Source: JAJFUI01 sp963754135 (GTDB taxonomy: Bacteria > Planctomycetota > Planctomycetia > Pirellulales > Thermoguttaceae). From it: a DNA stretch of 64,000 bases. Position 1 is the first letter of the stretch. Every line of letters starts with the position of its first letter. Shown in pieces: positions 18,128 to 28,638 of the stretch. Both the position numbers and the translations under genes were made by a program. Where the stretch lies: contig CAVWEY010000003.1 of NCBI GenBank assembly GCA_963754135.1, positions 248,001 through 312,000 of the forward strand. Direction: 5' to 3'. The notes below the pieces were generated by a model that saw nothing but the letters and a program-made list of their open reading frames with translations, was not told the DNA's origin and searched no databases.

Positions 18128-21100
18128 ATGCAAGTGCTTCCGTTGTTGGTGTGCGTTCTGTTGGGAGCCGACCCGGCTGCCGCTGGCGCACCGGCGGGTG
18201 ACGCCGCCCGGCGTGAGGTGTGGGCGGTGTCGCTGGTGCCCAATCCGCGTTTCGACCAAGGGGACGCCGCACCGCTGGGCTGGACGCTATCCGGCGGGCA
18301 GGGCCGTTGGGTCGATCGCCACCTGTTGGAAGTGACCGGCAACGGCAACGACAGCAACCAGTGGCAATGCACGTGCCGTTTTACGCCCGGCGGATTGTAC
18401 CGCTTCCAGGTCCGCGCCCGCGGCGTCGGCGGCAGTAACGAGGCCATCTCCGGTCCCGCCTTCGCCAACCGAGACTGCGCATTGACTGGCGATTGGACGT
18501 GGTACGGCCATGTGTTCCGCGTGCCCGACAACGTGAGCGAAGACGCTCTACGAATAGGGCAGTGGCACAGTCCGGCATCGAGCCAATTCGACGCCGTGCG
18601 GCTCGTGCCGGTTATGCCAGTTCACGCCATCGTGCGTCCGGAGGGCGTTTTGGAGTTGTACACGCTGACTGCCGGGCGGATTCAAACCGTATTGGGTGAC
18701 GGCGAGTCCGTCCACGCCGGCCGCTACACCTTCTCGGCGGATTTCGCGCACGAGGGGAGCAATTACCACCGTACGCTGCAAAGCGCCACCGCAGCATTTA
18801 ACACCAATCAATGGTGCTTCTCGGGCGACAGCCAGGTGACGTACCGGTTCGGCCTGCCGGGCTACACATTTCGCTCGGCCGACGTGAGTTTGACCGTGAA
18901 CTACCACGAACGCGGCGGCTGCGTGGCCGAAATCAGCCGCGATCAGAAGTCGTGGCGGCCGCTGGCCACACAGAACGGCCTGGGCACGGCCGCGGCCCAA
19001 GTGCCCGCCAATCTGCTCCCCGCCGAAACGCTCTATCTGCGTATCCGGCCATCCACAACCAACATCAGTTTTCAGGTGAACGACATCGAGTTCTCGGGCG
19101 ACTTGGCCGGCCCACAACCGCCCGAGGGCGTCGGCCGGACGGAGTTCGCCGAGGTCGCCGACGGCAGCGGGGGTATGTCCGTCAAAGAGATCATTTTCGA
19201 CAACTTCGAGTTCACTTTCAACGATAGGAGGATCAATACGACCAGGGCACGGCCGCAACTTCGCCTGATCACCACGGAGAACCGGGTTCAGGCGGTCTTG
19301 CCGGCGGTGCTTTCCTGGCAAGCCGCGCCGTGGAAGGCCGACGAGGAGCGGCCAACGCCCGCGCCAAAACAATACAGCCCTCCCGTGGCCCAACCGGCTC
19401 AAGACTTCGTTCCCGGCGGGCCAGGCAACTTCTTGGCCGAGCCGACGTTGCCACATCCCGGCCGTTACAGCGTCCGATTGACGCTTCGCGTTGCCGACCG
19501 CGAGGTCTTGACGGCAACCGTGCCGCTGACGCTACCCGATTACTACCGCGAGGACTTCGGCCGACGGATTGAAACGGGGTGGAGCGGCGCCGAGTTGTGG
19601 TGGTGCGAGTCGACGTGGAAGGTCTCGCGAGATCGCCCCGCGCCGACGGCCGCATCGCCCGCCGCAACGCTCTCCGCCGCTCGCAACGACCGCGAAGCCG
19701 TGCAGGTTGTGGTGCGGCCGGCCAAGGCGTTAAGGCAATTGACCGCCGCGGCCGGCAGTCTGGTGGGGCCCGGCGGGGCCACGATTCCGGCGGAGAACGT
19801 CCAAGTGCTCCGCGTCTACTATCACCGCGTCCGGACGCCGACCGATTCGACCGGCGTGCGCGACGAGTGGCCCGACGCCCTGCCGCCAATGGACAAGCCG
19901 TTGGACTTGCCGGCCGGTAAGAACCAGCCGCTCTGGGTGTTGGTCCGCGTGCCCAAGGACGCCAAGCCGGGTGATTACGCGGGCACGCTCAACCTGAAAG
20001 CGGAGGGTTGGTCGGCCGCCGTGCCGCTGCGGTTGCACGTCTGGAACTTCGCCCTGCCGGAGCGGAATCACATTGAGACCGCCTGGGGCCTGTCGCCGGG
20101 AAACATCTTCCTCTATCACGGTCTGAAGACCGAAGCGGACCAGCGGCGGGTGTGGGAGATGTACCTCCAGAACTTCGCCGAGCACCGCATCAGTCCCTAT
20201 GACCCGGCGCCGCTGGACCCCATCCGGGCGAAGTTCCTGCCGGAGGCCGATCCGCCGCGGGCCGAATTGGACTTCACGGCGTTCGACGCCGAGATGGCCG
20301 CGTGCTCGAAAAGTTCCACTTCACCAACTTCCGGCTGCCGATCGTGGAAGGCATGGGCGGCGGCCGGTTCCCCCACCACGCACCGCCGACCATCGGCCGG
20401 TTCGGCGAGAAGACGCCCCAATATCAGGCCATGTTTTCCAGCTACGTCAAGCAACTGGAGAGCCATCTGCGCGAGAAGGGCTGGTTGAAAGTGGCCTACA
20501 TCTATTGGTACGACGAGCCGTCGCCGGGCGACTATCCGTTCGTGCGGGCGGGCATGGAGCGGCTGAAGAAGTACGCGCCGGGCCTCTGCACCATGCTCAC
20601 CGAGCAGCCGGAAGACGCCTTGGCCGGCCCGATTGACCTCTGGTGCCCCATTTCCTTCAACTACGACCACGCCAAAGCCGAAGCGCGGCGGGCGCACGGC
20701 GAGCGGTTCTGGTGGTACGTCTGTTGCGGCCCGCACGCCCCCTATTGCACGCTGTTCATCGACCATCCGGCCACGGACCTGCGGGTCTGGCTGTGGCAGA
20801 CGTGGCAGCGGAAGATTGCGGGCGTTCTCGTGTGGGAATCGGACTATTGGACGTCCCGCGGCGACCCGTGGCAGAACCCCTACGAGGACCCGATGGGCTA
20901 TGTAGCCGGCTCGCGGCCCGAGGAACATCATTACTGGGGCAACGGTGACGGGCGGTTCCTCTATCCGCCCCTGGCCGCCGCGGCGCCGGGCATTTCCGGA
21001 GAAAAGCCGGTGATCGAGCCGCCCGTCTCCAGTATCCGTTGGGAAATGCTCCGCGAAGGGATCGAGGACTACGAGTTTCTCTGGTTGCTGCGGGACTTGA

Positions 21101-21270
21101 TCGCCAAGAAGCGGTCCTTGTTGCCGGCGGAGCGGCTGAGGGCCTACGAGTCCCTCTTGCAGGTGCCGGAATCCATTACCCGCAACGCAAGGACGTTTAC
21201 GACCGACCCAGCGCCAGTTTACGCCCGCCGGGCCGCAGTGGCGGAGGCGATCGAACAGTTGCTGAAATAG
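18128..21270 (+). CDS. DUF4091 glycoside-hydrolase-like secreted protein, one frameshift
   Basis: Large secreted protein ending in DUF4091, a domain linked to glycoside hydrolases; substrate unknown. Signal peptide MQVLPLLVCVLLGADPAAA (ATG 18128; a TTG seven codons earlier is less likely). A jelly-roll-like carbohydrate-binding region comes first (NPRFDQGDAAPLGWTLSGG), then a region LSAARNDREAVQVVVRPAKA near residue 520 and KPGDYAGTLNL that precede the catalytic-like barrel in this family. At about 20303 the frame shifts from AFDAEMAA to LEKFHFTNFRLPIVEGMGGG. The second part has VAYIYWYDEPSPGDYPFV and the DUF4091 hallmark MLREGIEDYEFLWLL. The reconstructed protein has about 1045 residues. Confidence 0.85.
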
Positions 21271-21297
21271 TCCCTGTTTCCGAGAATCGGCAGCCAA

Positions 21298-24010
21298 TCA
21301 AGAGGTCGTCTTGCCGGTCTCCAATGGTGCTAGCCGCCGGATCGGCACTACCTGACGAAAACGTTCCATCTCTAATGGCAGCGGCAAGGGATCGGCGGTC
21401 GGCGGCGCAACGGCGCGGTCCAACTCCAGCACCAACTTGTACGGCTTGGTGGGCCGCTCTGTCCAGAGCCACCAGCCGATTTGGCCCGCCAATGGCTTGC
21501 CGTCCGCCTGATAGTTGTCGATGGTCAACTCGATTTGGCTTTGCCCGGCGGGAACGTCAAACTTGAACCACGCCCAAGACCGTCCCGGTTCAGTATCGTC
21601 GAACTCCAGTTCCAGCTTCTTCCGAATGATCTCGACCTTCGCCGGCCGACCGTTGATGGCCGTTTGGCAGGTCAGCGGTTGTTGCTCTTTGCCGCGAAAG
21701 TCGCAGAGCACGTGAACGCTCGCCGTGGCCTTCGGGGGTACCCGAAGCGTGCAACTGCCCCCGACCTTGAAGCCCTGGCCGGACGGCTGCAGCACGAATT
21801 GCCCGCCGGCGGTCGCAGGCTCGGTGGTTTCGCCGGCAGGCAGGGTCAATTCGAGGCGGTCGCCGTGGGCGGTCAGTTCCACCGGACGCCCGTCGAGTTC
21901 GGCTCGAACTGGCGCCGGTCCGAACACCGCCACTTGTTGCTTCTGGCCGAGCAGCCCGAATAATTCGTACTCCGCCCGATCGCCCGCCGACGTGCTCTGC
22001 TTGTAGCGCACTCCCGCAACAACCAGCTCGTTGCGCGACAGCGGTTCCACCTGGAGCATGAGCGTTTCGTAGGCCGAAAGCGACAATTTCAGCGCGTCGC
22101 CGTAGCGAACAATTTGGGGCAGAATCTCGTGCCGGGGATAGACGATTCTTGCCAAGAACCGGGAATCGTCTCTGCTGGCAAGTGCCTCCTGGCGCTTCCA
22201 GCCAACCGTTTTATCTAGCTTCACTTCCACGTCTTGCCGCTCGATGAAAGGATTGCGCAGGGCCAGAATCCCGCGCCGGCCGCAGAAGTGCGCGTAGCCG
22301 TAAGGCTGGCGGCGCATCGGGTCGCCAAGGATCAGTTGAGTATCATTGTTAAGCGTGGTTCCGTTGTGCCTGGCCCACTTGAGGATCGACGCCAAGAAAG
22401 CCCAGTCGCGGTCGCCGTTCTGGAAGCACTTGGGGTTGATGTAGAGCGTCAGCAGCCGGCACCCACGGCCCAGCACGGCCATGGCGTCATCTTCCCAGGG
22501 CTCGGGCGTAACCACGATGATCCCCAAGTGTTCAATTGCCGCCGGCGGGAAGCCTTGATAATCTTTACAGCGTTGGCTGAACGCCCCGTCGCGCGTGGTG
22601 GTCGTGCTGTAGCGCAAAATGGGCGACGGCACGACGGCACTGGGGTAGTCGCCCGAGACCTCGCCCCAAATCGAATCGGCCTCGCGCAGCCACCAGGGGC
22701 TCAGCCACATCCCGCTGGTCGGGTCGATATAGCAGCCGGGCCGGGTCTGGCGCACGGCGGCCATCAACTCCTGATAAGCCTCGATACTCGCTTCCCTCGC
22801 GTAATCGCCCAACAAGTGCCCGTGATCCGGCCTCTCGCAATCGGCCCCGAAGCCATCAAACTTGAAAAAGGCCACGTCGTTCTCCCTTGCCAGGCCGGTG
22901 ACTACGCGGGCGATGTCGCGCCGGTACTTGGGCCATGATTGGCAGAGATAGAATTCGTTGGAGTTCCGGGCGTAGCCGTGGGCGGCGCCCCAAGGCGCGT
23001 GGCTGTAGCCCGACGACGGAGACAGCCACAGTCCCAGCTTCGCACGGATCGTCTTCAACCGCTCGACAAGCGGGGCGAAGCCGTTGGGAAAGCGGTCTCT
23101 GCGTATCTCCCATAGGCTGTCCTGATTGTCCCAGCCGTCGTCGATCGTGAACGTGTCGATCGACTGCCTGTAGGGCAGAAAGAGCTTTTGGCGGAACAGG
23201 TCGATCAGTTCCAGACAGTTCTTCTCGTCCGGCGGCATGAGCGTCCACCAGGTATTATAATTGACAAAGAGTCTCAGGTCCTTTGGGGTGGCCTGAAAAG
23301 TCTTCACGTACTCGAGGAACCTCGCCCGGACGCGGCCGGGCTCGGCCATCCCAACGACGGCCTTCTTGGTGGTGTACGGCTCGGCGATCGTCCGGCCCGG
23401 ATGATGGGTGAGGCTTACCGCGCCGTCGGCATAGACGTTCCGGCCGCCAGGAAACTCCAGACCCCAGAAGGAGTCTTCGAGAAAGACCGGCACACCATAG
23501 CCCTGATAGGCCGCGGCGCCGGCAACGCCGACGCGCCACGCCTCAAGCTCGCGCAGCGCCAGCGGTTCTTCTTTTGCCGGCATGATCCGCAGCCAGCGAC
23601 GCAGGAAGAAATCGGCGTCCTGCAACTCGTAGATCACGTCCAACTCGACGGCCGGCTTGCGGGCCACCAGGTGAAACACTAACCGCTGGCCGTGCGGTAA
23701 CGTTTCCTGGCCGATCCGTTGCAGGCTGAAATCAGCCGATCGAAGCGGCTGCCGCCCCTCCAGGTGTAGGCGCGAAATCATCGGAGGCAACGGGTATGGT
23801 GCGACCCGACAGCTTGTTCACTAGCCGGGAAACTCTGGGGTAGCCCTCGGCGGTACCAATGACGAGCCCCAGGTCGCCGTTCTCCAGCACCACCGCCGCG
23901 TCGGTCCGCGACACCGTAACCTTGCCGGGGGCCGCTTGCACCTGGCAGGTCAGTCCCGCCAAAACTATTCCAACACAAACCGATGCGGCCAGCGAAAAAA
24001 CGTCTCTCAT
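21298..24010 (-). CDS. GH36/GH27-like (clan GH-D) glycoside hydrolase, one frameshift
   Basis: Secreted glycosidase related to alpha-galactosidases. ATG 24010 opens a signal peptide, MRDVFSLAASVCVGIVLAGL, followed by VVLENGDLGLVIG. At about 23785 the frame shifts, from RTIPVASDDF to SRLHLEGRQPLRSADF. The barrel shows FTIDDGWDNQDSLWEI (clan GH-D DDGW motif), LGLWLSPSSGY, and VAFFKFDGFGADCERPDHG, where the Asp in KFD occupies the nucleophile position. The C-terminal region is beta-rich (about residues 600-890), including LRVPPKATASVHVLCDF. It is convergent with the DUF4091 gene, 27 bases away, and both probably act on polysaccharide. The substrate is not determined. Confidence 0.85.
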
Positions 24011-24163
24011 GGCAGGTCTCCGGAGACAGGTGGCGAGGTCTAGTGCCCGGCTCGGCAACACGCGGCGATCGAGAACGCCCGGGTGAGACCGTGCCGTTCA
24101 CCACGGCCCGGAGTCTAAGCGGCGCCGCGCGGATGTCAACGTCCCTTCAATAGACGCCACGGG

Positions 24164-25195
24164 TCATTCGTGGGGGAACTTGCGTTCCTTCCACGTCCAG
24201 TCCCGCGACTCCTCGCTCTTTTGCAGCCGGCGGTAAACGAAGTCGGCAATCAACCCTTGGACGTTGAACTTCGGGTCGAGCAGTTTCGTTCCTTGCAGAC
24301 TGGTGGGCAGCTTTCCGAAGAAGAGGGTTTGTTTGTCGATCTTGTCGTCGCCGGTAGGCTCGAGGTGGGAGTTCTTGAACAGGCCGTTAACCCGATTGGC
24401 CTCGGCCAACTCCTTGGCGTCCTCTTTGCCCACCAGGATCAACATGGCAATATCGCGCTGGACGACGGGGTTCCTGGCGGCCTGAGCGATTGGCAGCCCC
24501 GGCGATGACCACCTGGGCGAAATCAGCACCAGGGCCTTGACGAAACGGCCGACCTTCAACGGCCCGTAGTAGACGCGGCCGTCGGGGAAATACTGGTAGC
24601 CCACGGCGTCATAGGCGGCGAAGTTCAGGGCGACGGAGGCGCCCATGTCCGCGCCCACAATGCAGAGCTTGTCGATGTTCAACTGGCCCGCGTTGTTCCG
24701 CTCCCAGAGGAAATCCTTGACCGCCTTCATGTCCTCGCGGACCATCAGGCCGAACTGGGCGGGGGCCATCTTGGCCGCGTCGAGCAGGTCGTCCTTGCGG
24801 GCGCCCCTGATGCGCGTGCTCTCCCCGTGCCCGCGCAAGTCCGGGGCCACCACCGCATACCCCAACGCCTGCAACGCCGGGGCAAGGTCCTTGTACTCGG
24901 TGCGGCTCTGCTTCCAGCCGTGCAGTAATACAATCGGAATCGTTTCCTTCCCCTTGGTGCCGGGGTAGTACGTCACGGCAAGCTGTAAGCCGTCGCCGGT
25001 GCGGAGCACGAGGTCCTCGGGCTTGGGGATCTCTTCAGACTTGTCGCGTTTTCTGTCGGGATTGACCGCCTGACAGCGGGCCGTGGCGGCCATTCCGGCG
25101 CAAACCAGAGCTGCCGCCGCCAACGTTGCCGCCCAACGTATCCCGGTGGGAAGAGCGGCCCACTGACCGGTGCGAGAAGATCGCAGGATTTGCAT
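24164..25195 (-). CDS. alpha/beta hydrolase with Asp at the nucleophile elbow
   Basis: Exported alpha/beta hydrolase-fold protein of about 343 residues. A signal sequence runs through WAATLAAAALVCAGMAATARC. The oxyanion-side motif VLLHGWKQSRTEY is near residue 90 and DLRGHGES near 120. The nucleophile elbow reads CIVGADMGASVALNFAAYDA, with Asp where serine hydrolases have Ser; haloalkane dehalogenases and epoxide hydrolases also use Asp here, but planctomycete relatives may be non-catalytic. ATG 25195 is chosen over a GTG 18 codons upstream because a G-rich run precedes it. The activity is not assigned. Confidence 0.85.
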   Translation of the reverse strand: MQILRSSRTGQWAALPTGIRWAATLAAAALVCAGMAATARCQAVNPDRKRDKSEEIPKPEDLVLRTGDGLQLAVTYYPGTKGKETIPIVLLHGWKQSRTEYKDLAPALQALGYAVVAPDLRGHGESTRIRGARKDDLLDAAKMAPAQFGLMVREDMKAVKDFLWERNNAGQLNIDKLCIVGADMGASVALNFAAYDAVGYQYFPDGRVYYGPLKVGRFVKALVLISPRWSSPGLPIAQAARNPVVQRDIAMLILVGKEDAKELAEANRVNGLFKNSHLEPTGDDKIDKQTLFFGKLPTSLQGTKLLDPKFNVQGLIADFVYRRLQKSEESRDWTWKERKFPHE

Positions 25196-25326
25196 AAGAC
25201 TTACCCCCCCATAAGAAGCAGCGACTGCCGAAAGGAAGGCTGACCGCACACTGTATATATGGTAAGTGCGCCGCCGCTTGGCGTCAACAATCAGCTTTCA
25301 GCGGTCGGCCATCACCCGGGCGCCGG

Positions 25327-25983
25327 CTACTTGTCTAGTGCCGTCGAGTCTTGGGCCAGGTCGGCGTGCTCATCGTGGGCGTAGAAGTGGCGGCCGATCT
25401 GATCGGCCAGCACGAGCATGAACTTCTTGCGGAATTCCGGCTCGGTCATCTCCGAGGTGTCAATGCCGGTGTTGGGCGGGTAAACCGACTGCGGCAAGCT
25501 CTTCTCGAACAGCATTTTCCCGCTCTTGCAGTCGTAGACCTGGACGGTGGCATTAGCCTTGCCCTGGTAGAGCGTTTGCATCTGATAAAGGCTGAAACTC
25601 TCCAAGTCGATGCCCACGACCAAGTCGGCCTTCACCGCCTTGCCGACCTCCGTGTACTCCTCCCAGCGGTTCTCGTCGCTCCACTTGGCGACCTTCCGTT
25701 GGTCGATGATCTTGATCTTGGGCACGTTCTGCGCGAGCAGCAGCGTGATCTGCCCGGCTAGGTCTCGGCCGACGTTCGAGTTGCTATACTGGAGCGATGG
25801 CAGCGGCCGGCAGACCACGGCCACTTTCTTGCCCTTCAGTCCGTCAAACTCGGGGGGCACGTCCGTCCCGTTCCACAGATACGCCACCGTGAACATAAGG
25901 CTTTGGCAGCCGACGGCGGGCAGCGCCGCCACCGCCAAGAGCACGAGCAAAACAATTCCACGCTGGATAGAGGGACGAGCCAT
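25327..25983 (-). CDS. conserved planctomycete lipoprotein
   Basis: Lipoprotein of 218 residues with signal GIVLLVLLAVAALPAVGC ending in a lipobox cysteine. The mature part reads GLKGKKVAVVCRPLPSLQYS near residue 45, then VGRDLAGQITLLLAQNVPKI and VVGIDLESFSLYQMQTLYQG, which is reminiscent of the CsgG/FlgO-type fold that assembles or anchors envelope structures; this is inference from the pattern only. ATG 25983 has GAGGTGG just upstream. The C-terminus is acidic. The gene is monocistronic and divergent from a small membrane protein. Confidence 0.8.
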   Translation of the reverse strand: MARPSIQRGIVLLVLLAVAALPAVGCQSLMFTVAYLWNGTDVPPEFDGLKGKKVAVVCRPLPSLQYSNSNVGRDLAGQITLLLAQNVPKIKIIDQRKVAKWSDENRWEEYTEVGKAVKADLVVGIDLESFSLYQMQTLYQGKANATVQVYDCKSGKMLFEKSLPQSVYPPNTGIDTSEMTEPEFRKKFMLVLADQIGRHFYAHDEHADLAQDSTALDK

Positions 25984-26151
25984 CGTGCCACCTCGTGTGA
26001 GTAGTTCGAAAACAGTCCGTATCTGCCGAGAGAGTCTGGCGAAAAGAGGCCGGAGGATAGCCGGAACGGCCGCCGCGGGCAAGGCCGATTATCGCTATTC
26101 TTGCCAAGAGCGGCGACGGATACAATGATGGCGGAAAGGAATCCACTACCG

Positions 26152-26430
26152 ATGAACGGAATCGATCTTTTTGCGGCATTTTGGCTGTTGGTGGCCGTGC
26201 AAGTGTTCGGACTTTCCAGTGCTTGGGCCGCCAGGCTCAGCGAAGGCTTCGCCTGCCAGAGTGTGAGTCAATGGGTATTTCTTGCGGCCTTACCTCTAAT
26301 GGGGGCGGCAACTTGCGTCGCCTTGGTTGTTGGACCGGGAATCTGGCTGGCCTGCGCCACGTCGCTGGCCGTAATGGTGCTGACAGCTACCTGGGACCTG
26401 CGGGTCAGGCCCGAAGTGGCGGTGTGGTAG
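26152..26430 (+). CDS. small integral membrane protein, unknown function
   Basis: A 92-residue protein with about three hydrophobic segments: DLFAAFWLLVAVQVFGLS, WVFLAALPLMGAATCVALVV and IWLACATSLAVMVLTA. ATG 26152 is preferred, with GGAAAGGA upstream; earlier in-frame starts exist at 26125 and 26128. The C-terminus WDLRVRPEVAVW is short and basic. I do not recognise a family. The neighbours are envelope proteins, which fits a membrane role. Confidence 0.6.
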   Translation: MNGIDLFAAFWLLVAVQVFGLSSAWAARLSEGFACQSVSQWVFLAALPLMGAATCVALVVGPGIWLACATSLAVMVLTATWDLRVRPEVAVW

Positions 26431-26742
26431 CCCAGTGCCGGATTCTTTCCGCCAAGTTCTCCAGTTTGGCGGCAGGCGGCCTGTTACGACCGCGCAGACC
26501 AGCAAAATCGAAAAAAAGGTTCCGTTCGGTAGAACCCGCAACCGAAACCTATATTCAGGCAGCAATCATCGGAAACGGGTATTGCCAGGGGGGCAATTCC
26601 GCCAGTCCCGCCCGCTGCGCCTGCGGCGTGGGCGGTCCCTCCCCCTGCCATAATCGGCCGGTTCCGTTGCTGGACCCATAGACCAGTCATTGACTTCCCC
26701 AGAATCACTTTCTCGGGGGTGGAGCCACAGAGGAGGGAGAAA
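26431..26742. other. intergenic, no gene recognised
   Basis: Leader region before the BON-domain gene. A hairpin CCGCCAA / TTGGCGG lies near 26459-26482 without a T tract. A strong Shine-Dalgarno, AGGAGGGA, is at about 26731-26738 just before the BON start. Nothing else is identified. Confidence 0.4.
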
Positions 26743-27684
26743 ATGCGACGTTATCTAACAGGTTTCGTGGTCGCTGCCGTCATCGCAGTCGTCCCCGCGC
26801 TGGCGCTGGCCGGCAACCAGGAAGTTGCCAAGCAGATCGCCAACAGGCTGGACAACAGCGGCCAGTTGATCGACTACAAGATCGGCGTGAAGTATCAGGA
26901 TGGGACGGCGTGGCTTCGCGGCCGCGTGGCTAGCCAAGAGCAAATGGAGACCGCCTTGCGGTTGACGTTCCAGACGCCCAACGTCGGCAGAGTGGTCAAC
27001 GAGTTGACCATCGGCAGCGAGCCGGCACAGGCCGCGGAAACCGCGCCGGCCAACACGGCGCCGCCCGCCCCGAACGCGACGCCGGCGGCCTATAATCCGT
27101 TGCGCGACCACGATGCAGCGCCCGTGGCGGCGAAAGCGGCCCAGCGGCCCCAGCAGTTGGGTCTGGTCGAGCGCCTAGAGGCGGCGTTGAGAGGTGGTTC
27201 CGAGCAACCGAAGCCGCTGCCGGTTCGTGAAGCGGCCCCCGCACGCGCCGACCGGGTGCCTAGTTCCTATGCCCCGGCCAACGTGGAACAAACCAATGCC
27301 GAAGAGCCGCAGGAGCTTCCCAGGCAGATGGCGGCGCCCGTGCGAACCGCCATGCAACAGCCGATGATGGTCCGCGGGCCGGTCGCACCCAACGGTGGCC
27401 CCATGCCAATGTACTCGGCGGCCAATAGCCAAGCGGGTGTGGCGCCGGCACGATACGACCAGCCGTGTCTGCCTAACTACGCTTGGCCAAGTTACGCGGC
27501 TTACCCGAACTACGCCTGCGTTACCTATCCGAAGCAGTACTCGCCGACGGCCTGGCCGTACATCGGCCCGTTCTACCCATATCCCCAAGTTCCCCTGGGA
27601 TGGCGGAAAGTGACCTTGGAATGGGATGACGGTTGGTGGTTCCTGGACTTCAAAGATCAGCCGTCAAGCCCCTGGCATCGGTAG
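26743..27684 (+). CDS. BON-domain periplasmic protein
   Basis: Exported protein with a signal peptide (GFVVAAVIAVVPALALA) and one N-terminal BON domain: QEVAKQIANRLDNSGQLIDY then GTAWLRGRVASQEQMETAL and NVGRVVNELTIG. BON domains bind phospholipid or sit at the cell envelope. A low-complexity Pro/Ala linker of about 120 residues follows. The C-terminus is aromatic, PTAWPYIGPFYPYPQVPLGW then RKVTLEWDDGWWFLDFKD, a pattern I associate with a planctomycete-specific family. ATG 26743 is chosen over GTG 26719 because AGGAGGGA is ideally placed. A terminator follows at 27730. Confidence 0.85.
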   Translation: MRRYLTGFVVAAVIAVVPALALAGNQEVAKQIANRLDNSGQLIDYKIGVKYQDGTAWLRGRVASQEQMETALRLTFQTPNVGRVVNELTIGSEPAQAAETAPANTAPPAPNATPAAYNPLRDHDAAPVAAKAAQRPQQLGLVERLEAALRGGSEQPKPLPVREAAPARADRVPSSYAPANVEQTNAEEPQELPRQMAAPVRTAMQQPMMVRGPVAPNGGPMPMYSAANSQAGVAPARYDQPCLPNYAWPSYAAYPNYACVTYPKQYSPTAWPYIGPFYPYPQVPLGWRKVTLEWDDGWWFLDFKDQPSSPWHR

Positions 27685-27729
27685 AAGTTGGGTAATGCGG
27701 CGACGGCCGCGCAACAAGCGACGACAGAC

Positions 27730-27761
27730 GCCCCCAGTCGGTTGATCCGGCTGGGGGCTTT
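27730..27761 (+). terminator. rho-independent terminator after BON gene
   Basis: Stem GCCCCCAGTCGG (27730-27741) pairs with CCGGCTGGGGGC (27747-27758) with one G-U pair, a TTGAT loop, and a short T run at 27759-27761. It lies 45 bases after the BON stop codon. Confidence 0.75.
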
Positions 27762-27894
27762 GCGTTGAGTACGCAACATGCCTGGAGAATGAACATTCTC
27801 CCCTACAACCGGAAAAACCCGCAAGTTCCTCACAATTTAACTCGATAACTAGTGTAACCACGGGTTTGATCCCAAGCTGTCGAGGAGATATGGG

Positions 27895-28467
27895 ATGTCC
27901 AAGAAGGCCGCTTTCTCGGTAATAGGTGTCCTGAGTCTGTTCTGTCTGGTTTCCGCCAGCGGGTGCAGCTCGGTCTCCGGTCCGAACTTCGGGATGCTCA
28001 ACTTTCCGATTCCGGTGTCGCCCTACTTCCAGAAACTGCCCGAAGACTACTTCTGGAACCATCAGCGTTACGAGCGGATGCCGGTCCTCGGGCCGATCAC
28101 GCCGGGCACGCCGGAAGTGGCCTTGGATACGCCGTCGCAAGACGAAGTGATGCGGGCCTTGGAGAAGGCCAGGCCGGTCCAAGGCGGTCTGCCCTTGCTC
28201 GAAGAAGTTCAACGCTCCAACGTGCGGATCGTGGTCGAGCCGGTTGCCGACTACATCGATCCGCCGCGGGTGTATCCGCTGGTTGGCCCTGCCCAACTCC
28301 ATCACTGCCATTACAAGTGCATTGTCTATTTTACCGAGACGACGCACGTGGGCTGGCCGCTCCCCTACACGACAGTTGATGAGGAGTGCCAAGAGGTGGT
28401 CTACATTGATCACGACCACTTGCACATGGTGGGGAACGTTGATCCGGGCCCGGGCACCGGCTATTGA
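27895..28467 (+). CDS. conserved planctomycete lipoprotein
   Basis: A 190-residue lipoprotein with signal AAFSVIGVLSLFCLVSASGC ending in a lipobox. The mature part starts SSVSGPNFGMLNFPIPVSPY and carries FQKLPEDYFWNHQRYERMP, DTPSQDEVMRALEKARPVQG and a Cys/His-rich C-terminus (HHCHYKCIVYF, DHDHLHMVG) that could bind metal. I know no function for it. AGGAG precedes the start. A perfect terminator at 28516 closes the unit. Confidence 0.8.
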   Translation: MSKKAAFSVIGVLSLFCLVSASGCSSVSGPNFGMLNFPIPVSPYFQKLPEDYFWNHQRYERMPVLGPITPGTPEVALDTPSQDEVMRALEKARPVQGGLPLLEEVQRSNVRIVVEPVADYIDPPRVYPLVGPAQLHHCHYKCIVYFTETTHVGWPLPYTTVDEECQEVVYIDHDHLHMVGNVDPGPGTGY

Positions 28468-28515
28468 GCGACACCGCCTGTTGGGGGCATGAAATAACAT
28501 CGAAGACAACAACAG

Positions 28516-28545
28516 ACCCCGGTGGCCTTGGCCACCGGGGTTTTT
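28516..28545 (+). terminator. rho-independent terminator
   Basis: A perfect 12-bp stem, ACCCCGGTGGCC (28516-28527) with GGCCACCGGGGT (28530-28541), a two-base loop, and a run of five T at 28541-28545. It separates the lipoprotein from the TPR-ExbB-ExbD operon. Confidence 0.92.
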
Positions 28546-28638
28546 CCGTTTGCGCATGAGGGCAGCAGTGGAAATGGCCGGCCCTCCCAGCGGGGCATGC
28601 TCTTGTCTACCACCCGCCCGCGCGGATACTTAAGGATT

